From JAEYFP01 sp047602645 (GTDB taxonomy: Bacteria; Bacillota; Clostridia; Lachnospirales; Lachnospiraceae), in the NCBI GenBank assembly GCA_047602645.1, contig JASGGU010000004.1:1-64000 (forward strand): DNA of 64,000 bases, read 5' to 3'. This document shows, one piece after another, positions 50,812-59,215 of the stretch (positions are counted from its first letter, which is position 1; each line of letters begins with the position of its first letter). The translations under genes and the position numbers were made by a program. The notes beneath the pieces were generated by a model. The model was not told the origin of the DNA. It saw only the letters and a list, made by a program, of their open reading frames with translations, and searched no databases.

Positions 50812-51840
50812 ATGAAAGATAATCTAACCGCTTGGGAACTGAAACAAATAGAGGCAAAACCGCAGACGTTTAAGTCTAAGCTATTTAATAGGCTTGTGAG
50901 TTTTTTGCCTGTACTTACGGCTTTGCTTGTGCTTTTGCAATATAAATTTATTCCCGACAAAAAGGTTCTAATTTCGTTCAAAGTATACGAGCCGACTAAT
51001 TTATACGCGTATTTTATCGGCTTTTTCCTTGCCGCATTTATCATTATGTTCACTATCGCGCTCTGTTCAAAGAAAGTATACGAAAAATGGCGCAGCGCCT
51101 CCCCGTTATTGACGGCGGTATTTTTACTCCTCCTGGCCTATGACTTTGCAACACTGAAAGCAAGATTGCTCCATGTCACGTACTTCCCGGCTATTGATGA
51201 CATACTGAATGCGCTCATTACGGAGCGGGAACAGCTTTGGATCAACTTTTGGCATTCGATGATTTTATTGTTTACGGGGTATTTTTCGGGTGTGGCTGCA
51301 GGACTGATTTGCGGAATACTTTCGGGATATATCAAGAAGGTACGGTATTGGGTAATGCCGTTAATTAAGGTTTTAGGCCCCATTCCCTCCAATACATGGC
51401 TGCCGATCATCCTTGTTTTGCCGTTTATCTCTCTTTTTCAGGGTGCGGTGTTTATCATTGCTCTCGGTGTATGGTATCCTGTAACAATGACAACTATGAA
51501 CGGTGTGATTAATATTCCCGCACATAATTACGAAGTGGCAAAAACCTTCGGTGTCGGCAGGCTGAAAATGATATACAAGATTGCGATACCCGCTTCATCG
51601 CCGTTTATATTCCAGGGACTTACACAGGGGATGAGCATTGCCTGTACGGTACTGCTGATAGCCGAGATGATGGGTGTTGAGGCAGGTGTTGGCTGGTATA
51701 TCAACTGGCAGCGCGGCTACGCGGACTTTGCAAAAGTGTATGCGGCAATCATTATTCTCTGCCTGACTTTTTTTGCGGTGAATACAATTCTGAACACGAT
51801 TAAAAACAGAGTTCTTCGTTGGCGGGAGGATAAAGTATGA
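50812..51840 (+). CDS. NitT/TauT-type ABC permease (SsuC/TauC-like)
   Basis: The 342-residue membrane protein has two extra N-terminal helices (about 30-50 and 60-85) and then the standard six-helix permease core. The core holds the ATPase-contact loop NYEVAKTFGVGRLKMIYKIAIPAS and FQGLTQGMSIACTVLLIAEMMGVEAGVG. It overlaps the ATPase gene by 4 bp (ATGA). The extra N-terminal helices make it longer than SsuC (about 260). Confidence 0.88.
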   Translation: MKDNLTAWELKQIEAKPQTFKSKLFNRLVSFLPVLTALLVLLQYKFIPDKKVLISFKVYEPTNLYAYFIGFFLAAFIIMFTIALCSKKVYEKWRSASPLLTAVFLLLLAYDFATLKARLLHVTYFPAIDDILNALITEREQLWINFWHSMILLFTGYFSGVAAGLICGILSGYIKKVRYWVMPLIKVLGPIPSNTWLPIILVLPFISLFQGAVFIIALGVWYPVTMTTMNGVINIPAHNYEVAKTFGVGRLKMIYKIAIPASSPFIFQGLTQGMSIACTVLLIAEMMGVEAGVGWYINWQRGYADFAKVYAAIIILCLTFFAVNTILNTIKNRVLRWREDKV

Positions 51841-52607
51841 GTATAAAGATAGAAAACATAACGAAAATCTTCGCAAGGCAAACAGAAGAGGGAACGCTTA
51901 CCGCGCTTGACGACATCAACCTCGAAATCAATGATGGAGAGTTTATCACGCTTCTGGGGGCGAGCGGCTGCGGAAAGTCTACGCTGCTTCGCATCATTGC
52001 CGGACTTGAAGTACCTACAAAAGGCGATGCGTTATTTAACGGCAGGAAAATCAACGGCACAAGCCCGAAGCGCGGGCTTGTGTTCCAGGAGCACACCCTG
52101 TTTGCCTGGCTGACCGTCAGACAAAATATTGAGTTTGCCGTAAAAGCAACAAAAAAATTAACCGGTAAAGCTGTAATAGACAACTGGCTTGAAGTAGCGG
52201 GGCTGACAGAGTTTGCAAATAACTTTCCGCATCAGCTGTCGGGCGGTATGCGTCAACGGGCCGCGCTCGTCAGGGCATTGGCTGTTTCGCCGGAAGTGCT
52301 GCTGTTGGACGAACCGCTCGGCGCGCTCGACAGCTTTACCCGTATGAATTTACAAGACGAGCTGATACGGCTCTGGAAAGCGCGTGACAACACAATGGTG
52401 ATGGTGACGCACGACATAGATGAAGCAATTTATTTAAGTCAGCGAATCGTTGTGATGTCGCCCCGTCCGGGCAGAATCGCCCGCATACTCGAAGTGCCTA
52501 TGAGTTACCCGCGGAACCGTGCGGCAGGTGATTTCACGGCACTGAGGGCACAGATATTGAAACTTATGGATTTTGCACGGGATGTAGAGGAGGAGTACAC
52601 GATTTAA
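51837..52607 (+). CDS. NitT/TauT-type ABC ATP-binding protein (SsuB/TauB-like)
   Basis: The 256-residue ATPase has Walker A GASGCGKST, Q-loop VFQEHTLFAWLTV, signature LSGGMRQRAALVRAL, Walker B VLLLDEPLGALD and the switch His in VMVTHDIDEA. It completes the importer and is the last gene of the operon. Motifs and length are typical of sulfonate, taurine and nitrate importers. Confidence 0.93.
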   Translation: MSIKIENITKIFARQTEEGTLTALDDINLEINDGEFITLLGASGCGKSTLLRIIAGLEVPTKGDALFNGRKINGTSPKRGLVFQEHTLFAWLTVRQNIEFAVKATKKLTGKAVIDNWLEVAGLTEFANNFPHQLSGGMRQRAALVRALAVSPEVLLLDEPLGALDSFTRMNLQDELIRLWKARDNTMVMVTHDIDEAIYLSQRIVVMSPRPGRIARILEVPMSYPRNRAAGDFTALRAQILKLMDFARDVEEEYTI

Positions 52608-52752
52608 TCGGAGGTCTGTTAAGAGCGGGATTGTCTTTGAAAGACACATTATTCCATTCGGTTGCCACACGGTTACATGGATGAATTGAAGATAATAAGA
52701 TATAGTCAATACGTAAGGTGACAAAATAATCTACATTTGTAGGAGGGAAACC

Positions 52753-54087
52753 ATGAAAAAGAAGATAATAGGTATGCTTCTTTGTACGGCATTGGCGATA
52801 TCCATGTTAGCGGGATGTGGCAGCACTAATACATCTACAGAGGAGTCGGCAGAGGAAAGCAGTGCCGTATCGGAGGCACCGGAAGAAGTAAAAGAAGAAG
52901 TATCTGAAGGTACAGACGTTGAACCGGTTACAATCAGCTACGCATGCTGGGATTCTAATCAGGCGAATTTGATCAGGACAATGGCGGACGAATTTGAAAC
53001 TGAAAATCCCGATATTAAGATTGATATACAAGTAAACGGCTGGAGTGACTATTGGACAGCGCTGGAGGCCGCCGCAACGGGAGGAAGTCTTCCCGACACT
53101 TTCTGGATGCACTCCAATAATATCTATTATTATGGATCCAACGGACAGCTGCTTGATTTGAATGACTATATTGAAGCAAGCGCGGATGTGGATCTGTCCA
53201 ATTATCCTGAAGGGCTGAATCATATCTACAATATTGACGGCGCACAGTATGCGGTGCCAAAGGATTATGATACGATTGCACTCTGGTATAATAAGACATT
53301 GTTTGATGAAGCCGGAATATCTTATCCGGATGAGACATGGACATGGGATGATATGAAGGAAGCGGCAAAAAAGCTGACAAAAGATGACGGCTCTCAGTAT
53401 GGTTTCTGCGCCGGCTTACATAATCAGGAAGGCTATTACAACTTTGTCTATCAAAATGGCGGAGAAATTATCACTGCTGACAAGAAGTCAGGCTATGCAA
53501 TGGAGAAGACGATTGCGGGTATCGATGAGTATTTCAGCTATGTTTGGGAGGGATTATCCCCTGAAATTTACGATGACCAGGCGCGTGCGGAGGCAATTCA
53601 GAACGGGCAGTGTGCGATGGGACTATTCGGATCATGGAATCTTTCGGGGTTTGCTTCTACGGACTTCATGAAGGAGAATTTTGATTGTGCGGTGCTCCCG
53701 ATGTCTAACGATGGAGGCAAGTCTTCGATCTTTAACGGTCTGGGTAATGCGATAGCGGCAAATACGGAGCATCCGGAGGAGGCTTGGAAGTGGGTGGAGT
53801 ATCTGAGCAGCGAAAAGGGTCAGATTCGTCAGGCAGAACTCGGAATTGCCATCTCCGCATTCAACGGTACGGCTGATAAGTTTTCCGAGGCATATCCGAT
53901 GTTCAATACGCAGTGCTATATCGATATGGTGGATTACGCACAGATTCGTCCTTATTCCAATCAGACGAGTATCTGGGAGGATAAGGCATATGAGCTGCTT
54001 AAGGGAGCCTATGCGGGAGACGAGGACATTACGGAAGCATGTACCAAAACGGCTGAAATGATGGATGACGCACTGAGCGCAGAATAA
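52753..54087 (+). CDS. Carbohydrate ABC transporter substrate-binding lipoprotein
   Basis: The 444-residue protein has a lipoprotein signal ending in LAGC, a Ser/Glu-rich linker and a family 1 solute-binding domain (ISYACWDSNQANLIRTMADEFETENPDIKIDIQVNGW, YDTIALWYNKTLFDEAG, MGLFGSWNLSGFA). The operon also encodes two permeases and an alpha-galactosidase, so raffinose- or melibiose-type alpha-galactosides are the likely ligands. A taggagg site sets the start. The 145-nt gap before it has no convincing promoter. Confidence 0.92.
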   Translation: MKKKIIGMLLCTALAISMLAGCGSTNTSTEESAEESSAVSEAPEEVKEEVSEGTDVEPVTISYACWDSNQANLIRTMADEFETENPDIKIDIQVNGWSDYWTALEAAATGGSLPDTFWMHSNNIYYYGSNGQLLDLNDYIEASADVDLSNYPEGLNHIYNIDGAQYAVPKDYDTIALWYNKTLFDEAGISYPDETWTWDDMKEAAKKLTKDDGSQYGFCAGLHNQEGYYNFVYQNGGEIITADKKSGYAMEKTIAGIDEYFSYVWEGLSPEIYDDQARAEAIQNGQCAMGLFGSWNLSGFASTDFMKENFDCAVLPMSNDGGKSSIFNGLGNAIAANTEHPEEAWKWVEYLSSEKGQIRQAELGIAISAFNGTADKFSEAYPMFNTQCYIDMVDYAQIRPYSNQTSIWEDKAYELLKGAYAGDEDITEACTKTAEMMDDALSAE

Positions 54088-54102
54088 CAATAAAAATTCA
54101 AA

Positions 54103-54154
54103 GAACATACTCCCACGCTGATCAGCTGTATCGGTGCCGTGTGGGAGTATGTTC
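54103..54154 (+). terminator. Intercistronic hairpin after galactoside-binding gene
   Basis: A 14-bp perfect stem (GAACATACTCCCAC 54103-54116 with 54141-54154) encloses a 24-nt loop, with no T-tract after it. As with the two other binding proteins in the window, it separates binding protein from permease and probably stabilises the upstream message. Confidence 0.55.
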
Positions 54155-54217
54155 ATGAACTGAAAAGGACAGGCGATCTATTCGTTTTACCAGTATGAAC
54201 CGGGGAGTTGAGGCTAT

Positions 54218-55129
54218 ATGAAGAAGAAAGTATGCCTGAAGGCAGGAAAGAAAACTGTAAATGAATGGCTGTGGGGGTGGGGGTTGACAGCGCCTACAAT
54301 TATCGGTTTGATCGTGCTGAATATTATTCCGATTTTTGAAACACTGTATTTAAGCTTTTTTAAAAGCGGTGCTTTTGGAAAAGGAAATATTTTCATTGGT
54401 CTGGATAATTATAAAAGAATGGTTCAGGATGCACAGGTTTGGTGTGCGGTAAGGAATACGATCGCTTATACGGTTATTGTGGTTCCCGTAACAATCGTAA
54501 TTGCAATGCTGCTTGCTGTTTTTCTAAATGGACGGATCAGAGGAAAAGGGGTCTATCGGACCATTTATTTTGTGCCGATGGTGGCTGCGCCCGCGGCTGT
54601 GACAATGGTCTGGAGGTGGCTTTACAATTATCAGTATGGACTGATAAATCATATCCTCGACGCGATTGGCTTCGAAAAAATAAACTGGATCGACAATCCC
54701 AAAGCAGCATTATTTTCAGTATCCATCATAGGAATCTGGAGCACGGTCGGATACAGCATGGTATTGCTTTTGGCCGGTCTGCAGGAAATTCCGCGGGATT
54801 ACTATGAAGCATCCGACATTGACGGTGCAAGTGCAGCCAGACAATTTTTCAGCATTACGCTTCCTCTTGTTTCACCGACGCTTTTTTTTGTCCTCGTGAC
54901 AAGCATCATTTCGGCAATGCAGGTGTTTGACGTTATTTACATGATGATTGATGTAACAAGTCCTTCCTATGATCATACGGTATCGCTTGTTTATCTGTTC
55001 TACAACCACTCCTTTAAGTATTCGGATAAAGGCTATGCCTCCGCAATTGTTATGTTGTTACTGGTTGTTATTATGATAATTACTGTCATTCAGAATAAGC
55101 TCCAGTCAAAATGGGTGAATTATATGTAG
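54218..55129 (+). CDS. Sugar ABC transporter permease (MsmF-like)
   Basis: The 303-residue CUT1-type permease has six helices, the N-terminal WGWGLTAPTIIGLIVLNIIPI segment and the ATPase-contact loop PRDYYEASDIDGASAARQFFSITLPLV. It is the first of two permeases of the alpha-galactoside importer. No ATPase is in the operon, so it probably uses the same shared ATPase as the maltodextrin system. Confidence 0.92.
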   Translation: MKKKVCLKAGKKTVNEWLWGWGLTAPTIIGLIVLNIIPIFETLYLSFFKSGAFGKGNIFIGLDNYKRMVQDAQVWCAVRNTIAYTVIVVPVTIVIAMLLAVFLNGRIRGKGVYRTIYFVPMVAAPAAVTMVWRWLYNYQYGLINHILDAIGFEKINWIDNPKAALFSVSIIGIWSTVGYSMVLLLAGLQEIPRDYYEASDIDGASAARQFFSITLPLVSPTLFFVLVTSIISAMQVFDVIYMMIDVTSPSYDHTVSLVYLFYNHSFKYSDKGYASAIVMLLLVVIMIITVIQNKLQSKWVNYM

Positions 55130-55141
55130 GAGGAGAATGTC

Positions 55142-55972
55142 ATGAAAAGAAATAGCAGTGCGTTACGGATATTACTGCATGCGGTTCTGATTCTCGGTGC
55201 GTGCGTAATGATTTTGCCCTTTGCGTGGATGATTCTTACGTCTTTAAAGACAGTGAGCGAGACGACATCCATGAATCCGTTTGTATTCTTTCCGGCAAAG
55301 CTGCAATGGGAAAATTTCTCGGCAGTTATTCAACAGAATAATTTTATCAGGTTGTATTTTAATACGTTTTCGATGATGCTGATCCGCATTGCATGCGCGG
55401 TCATGTTCAGCGCTATGGCAGCCTATGCGTTTGCGCGGCTATCCTTTCCCGGCAAAAATTTTTTATTCGGTCTTGTACTGTTTCAGATGATGGTGCCGGT
55501 GCAGATATTCGTCGTACCGCAATATCTGATGATAGATAAAATGGGTATGAGAAATACGGTGTTTGCACTTGTGTTTCCCGGACTTGTAAGCGCATTCGGC
55601 ACTTTTTTGCTGAAGCAGTTCTTTATGGGTCTGCCAAAGGAACTGGAGGAATCGGCCAGACTGGATGGCTGTAATATCGGGCAGACATTTATCAGAGTCA
55701 TGCTGCCTCTGGTAAAGTCAGGTCTTGTGGCATTAGCAATCTTCACGGCTCTGTTTTCGTTTAAAGATCTTATGTGGCCGCTTATTGTAAACACGAATTC
55801 AGATGCGGCAACGCTTTCTTCCGCGCTTGCGAAAATTTCAAGCGCCTATTCCGTGAATTATCCGCAGCTGATGGCCGCCGCAGTGCTTGCTATCTGGCCG
55901 ATGATACTTTTGTACATCATTTTTCAAAAACAATTTATTGAAGGAATTGCGACATCAGGAGGAAAGTTATAA
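55142..55972 (+). CDS. Sugar ABC transporter permease (MsmG-like)
   Basis: The 276-residue second permease has the MalG/MsmG-type contact loop PKELEESARLDGCNIGQTFIRVMLPLV and the usual C-terminal FQKQFIEGIATSGGKL. It follows the first permease by 12 nt and overlaps the alpha-galactosidase start by one base, so the enzyme is translationally coupled to uptake. Confidence 0.92.
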   Translation: MKRNSSALRILLHAVLILGACVMILPFAWMILTSLKTVSETTSMNPFVFFPAKLQWENFSAVIQQNNFIRLYFNTFSMMLIRIACAVMFSAMAAYAFARLSFPGKNFLFGLVLFQMMVPVQIFVVPQYLMIDKMGMRNTVFALVFPGLVSAFGTFLLKQFFMGLPKELEESARLDGCNIGQTFIRVMLPLVKSGLVALAIFTALFSFKDLMWPLIVNTNSDAATLSSALAKISSAYSVNYPQLMAAAVLAIWPMILLYIIFQKQFIEGIATSGGKL

Positions 55973-58185
55973 TGGCGATTGTCTACACAAAGCAGTCCGG
56001 AGAGTTCCACTTATATAACAAAGATATCAGCTATGTTATCAAGATTCTGGACAATAATCAGTTGGGAAATTTATACTATGGAAAGAGAATCGATCATAAG
56101 GAGAGCTTTTCTTATCTGTTGGAGGGCGGAATGCGTGCATTGGCTGTATATACCAAGGAGGGGGATTATTATATGAGTCCCCAATATACAAAAATGGAGT
56201 ATCCGTGTGCCGGTACAGGGGATTTTCGGGAGCCTGCATTTGAAATAAGACAGGAAAATGGCAGCAGGATTGTGTATTTTGAGTATAATTTTCATAAAAT
56301 ATATAAAGGAAAGCCTAAATTGGAGGGCTTGCCTGCGGTATATGTGGAGTCTGAAAATGAGGCGGACACATTGGAACTGATACTGCGTGATAAGCTGACC
56401 GGTATAGAATGCATACTGAGCTACACCATCTATCTTACATACCCGGTTATCACCCGCAGTGTCAGATTCGTTAATGGAGGACAGGAAAAAATTTTTCTGG
56501 AAAGAGTGCTTAGTGCAAGTGTGGATCTCCCCGATTCGGAATATGAAATGATTCATCTTTCCGGAGCATGGGCAAGAGAAAGACATGTAAAGGAAAGAAA
56601 ACTTGAACAGGGGATACAGGGCATTGGCAGCCGGCGGGGAGCCAGCAGTGCGGAGCACAATCCGTTTATTGCGTTAAAACGTCCCAATACGGATGAGCAC
56701 AACGGAGAGGTATTTGGGTTCAGCCTGATCTATAGCGGAAATCATATGGAGCAGGTTGAAGTAGATACCTGCAATATGACCAGAGTGCAGCTCGGAATTC
56801 ATCCGGAGGGATTTTCCTGGATGCTGCTTCCGCAGGAACATTTTCAAAGTCCGGAGGCGGTTTTTGTATATTCTGATCAGGGGCTGGGAGGCATGAGCCG
56901 CACTTTTCACCAGTTATACAGAAAGCGTTTAGTAAGAGGCTGCTGGAGGGATCGGGTGCGCCCGCTTTTAATAAATAACTGGGAAGCGACCGGACCGGAT
57001 TTTACGGAGAAATCCATATTGGCAATCGCAGGCACTGCCGAGGAACTCGGAATTGAATTGTTTGTTTTGGATGACGGATGGTTCGGAGAAAGAAATGATG
57101 ACAAGGCTGGTCTGGGAGACTGGTATGTGTCGAACCATGCAAAGCTCCCGGGCGGAATTGCCGGGCTTGCAAAAAAAATTAATGAAATCGGAATGGAATT
57201 TGGATTGTGGTTTGAACCTGAGATGGTGAATCGGAATTCGGATTTGTTTCGGAAAAATCCTGACTGGATTTTATGTGTGCCGGGCAGAGAACCGTCGCCC
57301 AGCAGAAACCAGTATGTATTGGATTTCAGCAGAGAAGAGGTCGTCGAGTATGTTTATTGCCTTATGGAGGATATTCTCAGAAGTGCTGCTGTATCATACG
57401 TGAAATGGGATATGAATCGATATATTACCGACTGCTATTCTGCCGCAAAAGAGCCGGATGAGCAGGGAAAGGTGCCGCATCAGTATATATTGGGCTTATA
57501 TAAGTTACTTGAACGTCTTATCACAGAATTTCCTGCTGTTTTGTTTGAATCTTGTTCGAGCGGCGGAGCAAGGTTTGATCCGGGGATGCTGTATTATACA
57601 CCGCAGATATGGACAAGCGATAATACGGATGCGATGGAAAGAATCAAAATTCAATACGGAACTTCGTATGTTTATCCCCTTTCCAGTATGGGCGCACATG
57701 TATCGGAGGTACCGAATCAGCAGACAGGGCGTATGACACCTCTGCAGACAAGGGCAAATGTGGCTGTTTTTGGTACTTTCGGATATGAGCTTGATCTGAA
57801 TCAATTAACGGTACAGGAACGCCAAATGGTAAAAGAACAGATTGAATTTGTGAAAGAACATAGGGAGCTGATTCAAAGCGGGGATTTCTATCGTCTGCAA
57901 AATCCCTTTGAGGGTAATGTCTGTGCATGGATGGTAGTTGGTGAATGCGGCTGTGAGGCTTTGGTTGGTTGCTATATTATGACAGGTGTACCAAACGGTC
58001 CGTGGATGCGTCTGCACCTTCAGGGACTCACGCCCGGCGGGAGGTATGCCATAAACGGCAGGGGAGATGAACTATTCGGAGGAGACGAGCTGATGAATGC
58101 GGGAATGGTCATCCGTCTTTCTGATATGTGTATGCATCAGGGAGACTATGTCTCTGCGGTGTATCATCTCAAAAAGATCCGATGA
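55972..58185 (+). CDS. Alpha-galactosidase (GH36)
   Basis: The 737-residue cytoplasmic enzyme hydrolyses alpha-1,6-galactosides such as raffinose and melibiose. Domains are an N-terminal beta-sandwich (about 1-320), a TIM barrel with LFVLDDGWFGERNDD, GLWFEPEMVN, the nucleophile Asp in SYVKWDMNRYI and the acid/base Asp in WTSDNTDAMERI, and a C-terminal beta domain. Length matches GH36 group I enzymes such as AgaA/RafA. It ends 9 bp before the convergent AraC gene. Confidence 0.95.
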   Translation: MAIVYTKQSGEFHLYNKDISYVIKILDNNQLGNLYYGKRIDHKESFSYLLEGGMRALAVYTKEGDYYMSPQYTKMEYPCAGTGDFREPAFEIRQENGSRIVYFEYNFHKIYKGKPKLEGLPAVYVESENEADTLELILRDKLTGIECILSYTIYLTYPVITRSVRFVNGGQEKIFLERVLSASVDLPDSEYEMIHLSGAWARERHVKERKLEQGIQGIGSRRGASSAEHNPFIALKRPNTDEHNGEVFGFSLIYSGNHMEQVEVDTCNMTRVQLGIHPEGFSWMLLPQEHFQSPEAVFVYSDQGLGGMSRTFHQLYRKRLVRGCWRDRVRPLLINNWEATGPDFTEKSILAIAGTAEELGIELFVLDDGWFGERNDDKAGLGDWYVSNHAKLPGGIAGLAKKINEIGMEFGLWFEPEMVNRNSDLFRKNPDWILCVPGREPSPSRNQYVLDFSREEVVEYVYCLMEDILRSAAVSYVKWDMNRYITDCYSAAKEPDEQGKVPHQYILGLYKLLERLITEFPAVLFESCSSGGARFDPGMLYYTPQIWTSDNTDAMERIKIQYGTSYVYPLSSMGAHVSEVPNQQTGRMTPLQTRANVAVFGTFGYELDLNQLTVQERQMVKEQIEFVKEHRELIQSGDFYRLQNPFEGNVCAWMVVGECGCEALVGCYIMTGVPNGPWMRLHLQGLTPGGRYAINGRGDELFGGDELMNAGMVIRLSDMCMHQGDYVSAVYHLKKIR

Positions 58186-58194
58186 TCGGTTCGC

Positions 58195-59019
58195 TCATAT
58201 GTGGGTACTTCGATACTGGCTCGGAGAGATTCCAAATGCCTGCTTGAATATTTTAGAGAATGCATAAGGATCCGGATATCCAACGGAATAGGCAACATGC
58301 TGTATAGGGATATCCGGATTTACCAGCAACTGCTTTGCCTTGTTCATTCGATAAAAAATTAAATATTCCTGAGGGCTGTAATTGGTGGCTCTTTTAAAGA
58401 TCTTGCTCAGATAAGATCTATCCAGACCGCAGTAGTCAGCAATATCCTGTACTTTGACAGGATCGTTATATTTATTGGTAATATAGTCTATTGTCAGCTT
58501 AATATATCGAAGCGTGTTGTCACGCTCATTTTCTTCAGGCACTCTGGAAGTGTTGTCTATCATATACTGAAACAGTCTGTACAAATTTCCGATACATTCA
58601 AATTCTTCGTTATAGTGATACAAAATATCCATAATGCACAGCTCCAAATGCTCACAAAGATTTTTAGGTACGAAAACAGGGTGATGCTTTGTGATTCCTG
58701 CTCTGTGCAGAAGATCCACCACCTTTTGCCCGTTGAAATGAATCCAGACATAATTCCACGGATTAGCCTTGCTGCCTTCGTAATAGGTCAGCAGATTAGG
58801 GGGAGTAATAAATGCCTGCTTTTCGGTGATTTGAAAGGCCCGATCGTCCAGATACAGAGTGCCTTCGCCGCTGATAATATAATGAAGCACATAATTCTGA
58901 CGTATAATTGGGCCAAAGCTGTATCCGGCCGCGCACTTTTGACAGCCAACTTCAAATAGATTCAGATCTTCATAGGAATCATAATTCACAAAGTAGCATT
59001 CATCATAATGCTTGCCCAT
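58195..59019 (-). CDS. AraC-family regulator (MsmR/RafR-like)
   Basis: The start at 59019 (MGKHYDECYF) follows gaggta; a longer frame adds 13 residues. The 274-residue protein has an N-terminal cupin ligand domain (YVLHYIISGEGTLYLDDRAFQITEKQAFITPPNL) and two C-terminal HTH motifs (VQDIADYCGLDRSYLSKIFKRATNYSPQEYLIFYRM and IQHVAYSVGYPDPYAFSKIFKQAFGISPSQYR). This layout is that of sugar-responsive activators next to alpha-galactoside operons. It probably activates the operon that converges on it. Confidence 0.88.
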   Translation of the reverse strand: MGKHYDECYFVNYDSYEDLNLFEVGCQKCAAGYSFGPIIRQNYVLHYIISGEGTLYLDDRAFQITEKQAFITPPNLLTYYEGSKANPWNYVWIHFNGQKVVDLLHRAGITKHHPVFVPKNLCEHLELCIMDILYHYNEEFECIGNLYRLFQYMIDNTSRVPEENERDNTLRYIKLTIDYITNKYNDPVKVQDIADYCGLDRSYLSKIFKRATNYSPQEYLIFYRMNKAKQLLVNPDIPIQHVAYSVGYPDPYAFSKIFKQAFGISPSQYRSTHI

Positions 59020-59094
59020 ATACAGTACCTCATTTCGACGGGATATTATTCTGACCAAATTATATCATAGATGTAATCAGCACGAAAGAAAACG

Positions 59095-59123
59095 TTGACA
59101 GAAAGCTATCTGTTTGTTATATT
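59095..59123 (+). promoter_or_regulatory. Promoter of paired ABC transporter genes
   Basis: A perfect TTGACA (59095-59100) and TATATT (59118-59123) are 17 bp apart. An inverted repeat begins 6 bp after the -10 box. Confidence 0.7.
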
Positions 59124-59128
59124 AAGGC

Positions 59129-59148
59129 TGGTTAGTTAAGACTAACCA
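59129..59148. promoter_or_regulatory. Palindrome TGGTTAGT-TAAG-ACTAACCA, iron-regulator-like operator
   Basis: The perfect 8-bp arms (59129-59136 and 59141-59148) around TAAG overlap the expected transcription start. The GGTTAG/CTAACC content recalls DtxR/IdeR-type metal repressor sites. This is an inference from pattern only. Confidence 0.5.
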
Positions 59149-59215
59149 ACATGTCCCTAAAGATGAAAATCAACAAACAGTTATCAGGAATGCATTCATA
59201 AAATAGGAGATCATA

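Noticed and set aside
42445..52607. Genomic island with att sites or transposase around the nitrogenase-like locus
   Set aside because: No tRNA gene, integrase, transposase or clear flanking direct repeat was found; transfer remains possible but is not shown by the sequence.
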